A DNA stretch of 64,000 nt. It comes from Chlorops oryzae. Taxonomy: Eukaryota > Arthropoda > Insecta > Diptera > Chloropidae. The stretch spans positions 22,122,480 through 22,186,479 of the forward strand of contig CM035808.1 in NCBI GenBank assembly GCA_020466095.1, given 5' to 3'. This document shows, in pieces, positions 57,046-64,000 of the stretch (the first letter of the stretch is position 1; every line of letters begins with the position of its first letter). The translations under genes and the position numbers were made by a program. The notes beneath the pieces are model-generated. The model saw only the letters and a program-made list of their open reading frames with translations. It had not been told where the DNA came from and searched no databases.

Positions 57046-57639
57046 TATTTTGTCATAATAAGATAGAATAATAGACAGGATATTCTCTTTTGATATCAAA
57101 TCTAGATTTTACTTCTCATGAATCACTGCGTCTTAATTCAATGATGCCAAGTGGTAAAAAAAAACATGTAAATATTTTCAATGTAAAAATGCAAAATTGC
57201 TCAAACCGCATAAAATTTCGTAATTAATCGCATTTATGGGCATGGTAAAGTTATCCATCCCTCTTCTATGCCCTAAACGCTAGTGCTTTTGAGCCAGCAA
57301 AATGATCCGCCCAACATTCCTAACTGAATAGCTGCCATTCGGCGCGAAAGAAAATGCATGAGCTTACGTTAAAGATAGCGTATAAACCGGCGATCCGTCC
57401 CTGGAAATGACATGGCTATGTTAAAATCGACAGCGCTGTGGATAGGCGAGGGACTGATTTCCGCCTCCAGTAGCTAGTGAAATCGCTATTGTTCTGAAGG
57501 CTCCACTGACGACAGAGTAGCTTTAAGCTTTAGCTAATTTTCTCATCTTATTTTCAAAAAATTTATTAGACATATGGGGTATCAAATTAAAGGAAATCGA
57601 TCCAGTATTTTGAATAAAATAAAAAAATTGGGTGTTAAT

Positions 57640-57998
57640 TGGACACTTTTCATACCAAAATGGCTTCCAAAGTAAAAAAAAAAAAATTGAAAATTTTTTT
57701 CAGAACTTTTCACTTTGACCATTTATTTTTCCGTCAATGGGTCAAATTTTTAACATCAATTTAATTTTGCCCAAAACCACATACAATTGGCTTTCAAACT
57801 GTAGTTAAGTTTTTTTTCTACGATAAACCATTATCGTGATAGAGTTATTCTTCTCGACTTGCTGCCTAAAACCTTTAAGGCCCTATAACTCCTCAGGGGT
57901 GCATTTGCGACCTCCCCTCGCACACGATTTTTTGTTAGTTCTGACCTTCTCTATCAGCTCCCGATCTGTTGACCTTCACAAACGGAACACCCTGTATA
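57640..57998. mobile_element. Diverged Tc1/mariner-type element end
   Basis: GGAACACCCTGTATA at the right and the preceding ACTCCTCAGGGGTGCA and CGATTTTTTGTTAG words follow the right half of 53635-54346 in order. The left end is not recognised. The plus-strand ORF 57836-58189 runs across it and is not a gene. Confidence 0.5.
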
Positions 57999-58141
57999 TT
58001 CCCCACTATTCTACATTTCGACTCGACTCGAAATTTTCCAATCCTAGCAACTTTTGCATTTTGTGTTCAGTTCCGTTTCGATCAATGTTCGAAATTTACG
58101 ATTTAGTGTATTCTACATTTCAAACGTTGTTCAGTTTTTTT

Positions 58142-58208
58142 TTGGCGATCCTGCCACTATACCCTGTAGTCAGTAGCTCGCCACCGTAATATCTGACCTG
58201 CCATCATT
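58142..58208. repeat. 70-bp dispersed repeat, copy 2
   Basis: Same orientation and almost the same sequence as 56972-57038. Confidence 0.75.
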
Positions 58209-58214
58209 TTTTTC

Positions 58215-59610
58215 AATAAGATCAAGAACACTAGAATTGATCAAAGCCAGTTTTATCTGACCTTGGGAAGTCTCGCAAGGGACATGCAGTTTATCATAAG
58301 AGCAGAAAGTCTCGTCTTTCTGACATGGTCAACATCTACAATGCAAATAGAATTATTCCGCGTCTCAGAATTGACTTTTTCGGCCATAAAAGAGGGGACC
58401 TACATAAATCAGATCAATTTATTATCAGCTTTAAATGATTCAGAAGCCAATATATTTCATAAGTATTTATTGCTCTCTCTCTCTCTCTGCTTTAACTATT
58501 TCGGCCCTCTTATTTCCATTTGCGTCTATGGTGTCAACGTGCAACAATTATTTTCTAAAATATTTCAATTATTGCTTCAAAAATTTATCAAAATATTTGC
58601 ACCTTTTCAATCAAATTCAGGCTTAACATGAAAAGAACACATGTTTTCTTTGGCATTACTCTTGTGTATGACAATTTTGTTTTGACATTGCTCTTTAAAT
58701 AAACATAAGACAAAATAAGATGACATCTTATTTCTGGGCTTGACTGTCATTTACAAAAAAAAAGCAGAAAAAAAACAAGTGTTTGAAAAAAGCTACAAAT
58801 ATCTTCCGGCCAGATTTATGATGACAGTTTTTGGTCAATTTGCCGTCAGTCTTACGCTCGAAATATTGTGGTGGACAAATACTTTGAATAAATTTTATTG
58901 AAATTACTCCGAAATGCTTCTTCAAATATCCAAGTAAATCCCCATATGAATTTAAGCAGCTTTTCTTTCCACACGGTATTGCAAGATGTAATCGGATCCA
59001 GCATAAGATTTCTGCTATCAAATTGCATGGTGCAGAATCTGACTATTCATGCATATCCGTTGCCCTGAACTTCCTGTCATAATTTACGCAGACTTGTTGT
59101 TGTTGTTTTTTCTTCTTCTTCGCGCCGTTGTTGTCTTCTCTTGCTCTTCTTTCTGTCTGCAGCCTGGGATTTCCTAAGCACAGTCTGTCAGGCTTCCTGC
59201 CCACATTGCCGTCGCTGATACCACCGACACCCAGCATTGCAACGCCACTGTGCCGCTGCGCTGTCATTGAAAATCTTTAGTTTCCTTGTATTTTGAATAG
59301 AAGAAAATAAAATACAAATGAAATAAAAATAAAAAATAAAAATAAAAAATAAACAAAATAAGAAATAAGAAGAAAAAACATTTGTGTAGTCGTGCTGCAA
59401 ATCAGATCTGAATAGAAATTCGCATAACAAAAGCCAAGACTCGAAAACGATTCGTGGAAAGCATTGCAGACATCTTCAGTCAGTCTTGTATCATATCCGT
59501 TTCTTCGCTTAAGTCTCCCTTTTTTACATTGTTCTGATTTTTTTTCCCCCTACTTTATTTTTCTGTTTTTCATTTACTCGATTTTGATGGGATTTTGCTT
59601 CTTTTGTTCG
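58215..59610. other. Gene-free stretch upstream of the 59.6-kb exon
   Basis: Probably intron or promoter of the gene that follows. The ORF at 58263-58631 is hydrophobic at its end but has no recognised domain. 59290-59380 is an AAATAAAAAT low-complexity run. Confidence 0.35.
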
Positions 59611-59616
59611 TTTCAG

Positions 59617-59751
59617 AACTACATTGAAAAGGAAATTAATGTCTGGTGTCTACGAGTAGAACCAGCTCAAAAAAACAGGAAGAAGAAAAAGGAACACGAT
59701 AACAGCAAATGAGATTTGTGCTTTAGTGGGAAAAGGATTTGCAGCAACAAA
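59617..59751 (+). other. 5' UTR part of the spliced exon
   Basis: The acceptor TTTGTTCGTTTCAG ends at 59616. The 135 nt that follow contain an in-frame TGA (59710-59712) before the ATG, so the coding start is not upstream in this exon. An upstream non-coding exon must exist. Confidence 0.6.
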
Positions 59752-61005
59752 ATGACCGTTAAACTAGCAAAATTCTTTAGCACCAATTTTAATGTTACAA
59801 CGCCACCGTTACCGCCACCAAAGCATACAGGTAACAACAGCTCACATAACTACTATCACTATCAGCCACAAACACAGCCACACCCACACAATAACAATCA
59901 TCATCATCATCAACAACAACAACAACGAGATCGAGAACACGAACACGCACACGAACCACTTGAAACCCATCAAGAACAACATTTCGAAACCGGGCTAGCA
60001 AAGTTACCACATTGTAATCTCTACTATGACGAGGACGACGAAGATGACAACATGTCAATGTACTCCACAACAGCCTCGATTATGACCACACGCGATCATC
60101 CGTTCAACAATTCTCAGCGTCCTTTGCTACCCGCAAGGAAGCCACTACAATTGTTGCATAACAAGAAACTCAATGCATCGAATTGCGCAGTCTTGGCAAT
60201 GCCTGTTGTCTTGCAACAACCGCAATCAGCAGCGCAGCAACCGCGCCAACAGAAACCCTATATCTCGCCGTATGTACAGCGACAGAAACGTGACAGTGCC
60301 AAGGGTCTGCACGGTTTCAATGACTTCGGTATACTGTCGCAACAATACAATCAGCATTTGCAGAGCCCGCACATCGGCTATCCGTACGGTAGCCCACCAT
60401 CGCCGACGGCAATGTCCGGTGACTTTGTTTTCGATGAATTAACAACCACAGCAGCAGCAGCAGGAGCGCCATCAACAGCGCCATCAGCAGGAATGCATTC
60501 GAGCGCGCTAACAATAAAGCTCAATCAGCCACGTTACGCCAATATAAACAACATCCTAGCTACGAACTCACCCACTAATGCATACCACAAAGTTATTAAC
60601 GCAATCGATTATTGCGGTGAGACTAAAACGGTGACGATTGCCAGCCAATCGCCGTACGACTACATGGGCAAATCGTCGCGCTTCGAAGATGATTTCTGCT
60701 CTCGTCGCAATGATATATTTTCGCAGAAGAGATTCGATGCCATTTCGAATAGTAGCGGCGGCAGCAGCAGCGGTGGCAGTGCGACTGGCAGTGGGAGTGG
60801 AAGTGGAAGTGCTGGTGATGTTGGTGGTGGTCCTTTCATCTTTGGCATGCCGCCGGAGCAGCAACAGGGCGACTTGGCATCAAGATTACCCCCAAACAAT
60901 GGACGTGAGCTCTCCAAGAGCACCGATACTGTGATATGCTCCGACAGAGACTGCGATCGCGATAACTACTCACCGGCGATGACATTGAGCGGAAAATCGA
61001 GAATG
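59752..61005 (+). CDS. First coding exon of a large low-complexity protein, unrecognised
   Basis: ATG 59752 has a fly-type context (AACAAA then ATG). The exon gives 418 codons and ends at GAATG then GTGAGT, phase 0; the frame runs 32 codons into the intron before stopping, so the apparent longer ORF is an over-read. The protein start is Pro/Asn/His/Gln-rich: PPLPPP at 18-23, a His/Gln run at 50-58, an acidic DEDDEDD at 93-99, Gln-rich 155-167, Ala run 234-237, and a Gly/Ser run at 333-360. Between these lie ordered-looking segments (residues 253-330, around NQPRYANINNILATNSPTN and SPYDYMGKSSRFEDDF) that look conserved. No catalytic or binding domain is visible. It is likely an intrinsically disordered N-terminus of a regulatory protein; the gene continues right of the window. 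Confidence 0.8.
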
Positions 61006-62424
61006 GTGAGTCGTGAATTTCATTTAATTACCTTTTATTTAATTCAAAATTTTCAATTGACTTCTCTGTATATTAATTATTATATTTTATTTTTGAACTG
61101 AATTCTCCTCTCATGGAATTCAATTTGCTTTGCTTGCCATGTTCGATCAAGAACAACTCATCCCCCACACGTTAGCGTTTAAGAATCAAGACTGCCAAAA
61201 TAAAACTCTGCAAATATAATTTAAGAACGCCTCTTTAACCCATAACGTCAAATGAGTGTAACAAATTTTAAATTTACGATAAAAATCAGGCCAAGACTGA
61301 CGCTTTCATTTCACGTTGCTTCACACGCACACGCACGCGCGCCAATTGCAGAAGACTTATTGGCGCTCTTCATAAACTGTGATAAATAACGGTATAATCA
61401 TTTATAGCCATTAAGTTCTGGCGGCTTCGGCGTCTGTTCGCGTTACTGCAACGACTAACCGGCCAGCAAGTAACCAGGCCATCCAGTTGCCAACAACACG
61501 AAAAACTTGAAAGCGACGCGCGTCCATATTGATCTGCATCAAAAATGAAAAAAAAAACAAGGAATCGTGTGCATATAAAGAAGAAAAATAAAAAGAGGAA
61601 AAAAAGGGGGCAGGGGGAAATTAAATTTAATTGATGAGGCTTAAAATATGGAAAAGCTTTCCGTGAGTCATGGTACTATAAAATAAATAAAATGCTCGTG
61701 AATCAATAAATTTTCCTTTTGTGCTGAGACAGATAAACGCCTCAAATAAGAACGAACCGGAAAAGGAAAAGACTACCTACAATGTAGGTACATTTAAATT
61801 GTACAAAAATAATATGAGTTCGCATGGCTTCTTTTTAGGCGAACGCTGATTAACGACTTTAAGGCAAGAAAGATTGCCGCCATTTACATTCGTTGCCAGT
61901 CACAATTAGCGTAAAAAGGCGGCCGCATAGAGCACTTCATTAGCACAATTTGCAAATTTCCCTCTTCTACGGTTACCCACCCGCCCACTGTGCTCGCCTC
62001 TTTCTCTCCTCATTGCCGCCCGTTTACTTCGCTACTTTACTTATCGTCTTCAAAAGTTGAGTCGTCTCAGTTTGCATTCTTAACGTTCTTTCGAAGAGCC
62101 AAGCATTCAATTAATTCTAGTTCAACACCTCATCTGAACCGCTTTCAGGCTTTACATAAAGAATCCTCTTATACCTTACTTTCATCTTGAAGAAAATTGA
62201 AAATGCAAAATCTTATTTTGCTCGCAAACTTCTGTAAATACTTATGAATGGCAATGAGCGCTTCGCAATCGTTGCATGCTTCTTCCTTTCGAGCATTCGT
62301 CCTGGATTCAATTTTTTTTTTGTTTCTTTTTTTTTTTTTTTTTTTGTGGTGCTTACGGCACTTAATGTGCTTATTACCTGAGACATACAAACTCTTCTGA
62401 ATATAACGTGTATAAATATGTACC

Positions 62425-62455
62425 CTGCAGTGATTCGAACTGCTCCCGGACTAGT
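62425..62455 (-). repeat. Weak B-box-like block
   Basis: On the minus strand: GGGAGCAGTTCGAATCACTG, close to the B-box consensus. No A box seen; a decayed tRNA-derived repeat is possible. Confidence 0.3.
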
Positions 62456-62606
62456 CTAAAAAATACCAGAACTACTCCCATCTCATTTTCTGCCCTATGC
62501 TCCTCTTGGGAGCAATGTATATAGTGATATATTCATTAAGGAATAAAAAAAACAAACAAACAAAAATCATTTCATTGCCAACCAATGCTTAGAAACTTTA
62601 TTTTTT

Positions 62607-62775
62607 AACATTTAGATCATATGATTACAGCTGCAACTTCGGCCAAAAGCTATTACGGGTACACCACAACACTCGGCTTATGGCGTGGTTCACCACAGTT
62701 GAACTTTTTCACCAAATCATGCCATAACGCGCCAAAATTTGGCCGAAGTTGCAGCTATAGTACTATATGATTTAG
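62607..62775. mobile_element. Foldback MITE, about 165 bp
   Basis: AGCTGCAACTTCGGCCAAA in the left arm and its inverted partner at 62732-62753. The similarity extends outward into ATCATATGATT and AATCATATAGTACT. Confidence 0.75.
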
Positions 62776-62836
62776 ATATCATCAAAATGTCACTAGTCCC
62801 ACATTTACCTGTTCCACGAGAAGACCTGCTGTGGTC

Positions 62837-63072
62837 AATTGAAGCGGAGCCGCGAATAACAATATAAGTGACAAATTTCCCGTCAGTATTAACAAAATCA
62901 CTCCGCTTTTTTAAGGTTCGAAGTATTGGGAAATGTCCAAAAGTTGACTAAACAAGAATATTTTCGGGATAGCTCAAAGGACAAGAGTAGTACTATAAAT
63001 AAAAGTCCAAAAACTACGTTAAAAAAAATTTCATTTGAGAAAAAATTTTTATTCTCGGCTCCGCTTCAATTG
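62837..63072. mobile_element. TIR element, about 236 bp
   Basis: CAATTGAAGCGGAGCCG at the left and CGGCTCCGCTTCAATTG at the right form a 17-bp perfect TIR, followed inward by CGAATAA and TTATTCT. No coding content. Confidence 0.7.
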
Positions 63073-63177
63073 TCCTTTATTAACTGAATGTTCTAATTTT
63101 GTAATTACACTTTTAGCCTTTTTGTGCTTCTCAAGGTCTATAACAATTATCATGCGTTAAATACACTAAATTTCAAC

Positions 63178-63590
63178 TAGTCATATTTGGAGTGACCTCG
63201 GAGTACTCCTTTTTGGTAAATGGATCCCCTTCAATACTGCAGGATTTTTATGCTTTCCTTTCGAGAATGTTAAGTTGGGTAAATTAATAGTAGTTAACCA
63301 ACAGTATATTCAATTTGAAGTTTTGAGTATTCCTTTCAGTAAAACGCTTAATTTTAACCATTAAAGCTCAACTGGTGTGCTCCTAATTAACTTCCAGAAT
63401 TGGAAGGGATAAATTTTTCAAAGAATAAGAAACAGTTGAAAAAAAATTAATAAATTACAACATTTGCTATACACAAATGAGTTCCGACATTATCTCTTAC
63501 ACTTCATTTTGACTAGTCACATTTGGAGTAACCTCGGAGTACTCCTTTTTGGTAAATGGTCCCCTTCAATACTACTGGGTATGCATGCTC
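63178..63590. repeat. 75-bp direct repeat, period about 336
   Basis: ACTAGTCATATTTGGAGTGA and CCTCGGAGTACTCCTTTTTG, then GTAAATGG(A)TCCCCTTCAATACT, occur at 63176 and again at 63512. Confidence 0.8.
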
Positions 63591-64000
63591 GTTGAAAATT
63601 TGTATATATTTTAATAACTCTCATCCGAATTAAGTGCGACGGACGAAACAAGTGCAACGAATGTTGCAATTGAAAAGTTTTTCTTATTCTTGCTATCAAA
63701 CAAAACAAAAAAATATATAAAAAAAAAGTTTATCTGCAGCATTCTCACGACTGCTCTTTTGTTTACGAGATACTTTATCTCTTATGGCACCGAAGCGCAT
63801 TGGGACCGAGAGGTACTTAATTTTGAAACTGCCAACAATCATATGAGCTGCTCTACTTACTTTGTAAAGCTTTTAGTTTTTATTCGTAATTATTTTTCCA
63901 TCTCTTTTTTTTTTTTTGCAAATAATTTGAATTTTTAAAGCATAAAATCTCATCAGAAGGAATATGAAATCATGGAAAGTCTGATCTACACTTAACTCGA

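Larger units (their letters stand above)
61006..64000 (+). other. Intron of the 59.7-kb gene (incomplete)
   Basis: It begins with GTGAGTCG and no matching next exon is recognised before the window ends. It contains foldback elements (62610-62775, 62837-63072) and a 75-bp direct repeat. Confidence 0.55.

Noticed and set aside
57836..58189. 117-codon ORF
   Set aside because: It crosses a Tc1/mariner-type terminus and a dispersed 70-bp repeat.
58263..58631. 122-codon ORF with hydrophobic end, considered as a receptor fragment
   Set aside because: Hydrophobicity comes from a TTT/CTC-rich tract; no receptor signature motif is visible.

Overview
This window is nuclear DNA from a higher (schizophoran) fly; a tephritid-type genome is my best guess but is not proven. 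The evidence is a strongly AT-rich composition, spliceosomal introns including one of about 62 nt, long homopolymer runs, CAA/CAG-rich exon and UTR-like stretches, INE-1-like Helitron-family repeats that carry the dipteran GACAGACGGA motif run and the TTGATCCTGATCA core, a mellifera-type mariner, and a very high density of MITEs. There is no bacterial, viral or plasmid gene content.

Only two protein-coding loci can be built with confidence. (1) A BTB/POZ protein gene lies on the plus strand at 19650-23395. Six exons joined at GT/AG sites give 1287 nt in one frame (428 codons plus stop), followed by a poly(A) signal. Its first two exons are duplicated in inverted orientation at 7554-8070 on the minus strand. 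As sequenced, neither copy is clean: the plus-strand copy has five clustered indels in its BTB domain, and the minus-strand copy loses the gene after the BTB half. (2) The 5' coding exon of a large unrecognised low-complexity protein lies at 59752-61005, spliced on both sides, and the gene continues past the right edge of the window. A full-length mariner (44406-45698) carries a nearly open transposase ORF with a stop at codon 5.

Layout. 1-6 kb: gene-poor, with a 690-bp GA-rich minisatellite. 6-9 kb: a terminal-inverted-repeat (TIR) element containing tRNA-like blocks, then the minus-strand BTB copy, interrupted upstream by a 736-bp hAT element. 11-20 kb: a dense mosaic of MITEs, foldback elements, INE-1-like elements and a 1.3-kb Harbinger-type element that ends just upstream of the BTB gene. 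20-24 kb: the BTB gene, with two nested transposons in its first long intron. 24-44 kb: repeats, including two copies of a dispersed repeat (one filled, one empty), several MITEs, a 0.73-kb tandem duplication, a 5'-truncated RTE-like LINE and a SINE with a CCTAA tail. 44-46.5 kb: mariner nested in an older TIR element. 46-59 kb: mostly unassigned intergenic or intronic DNA with scattered MITEs. 59-64 kb: the unrecognised gene and its intron.

The most informative part of the window is its stratigraphy. Duplicated segments and target-site duplications let several insertions be dated relative to each other: hAT into one BTB duplicate, mariner into a pol-III-box TIR element, an INE-1-like element into a Harbinger-type element, and a hAT-like MITE into one copy of a dispersed repeat. 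I did not find a clearly novel functional system. The nearest candidates are the TIR family that carries internal tRNA-like (pol III A/B box) modules and the paired BTB duplicates.
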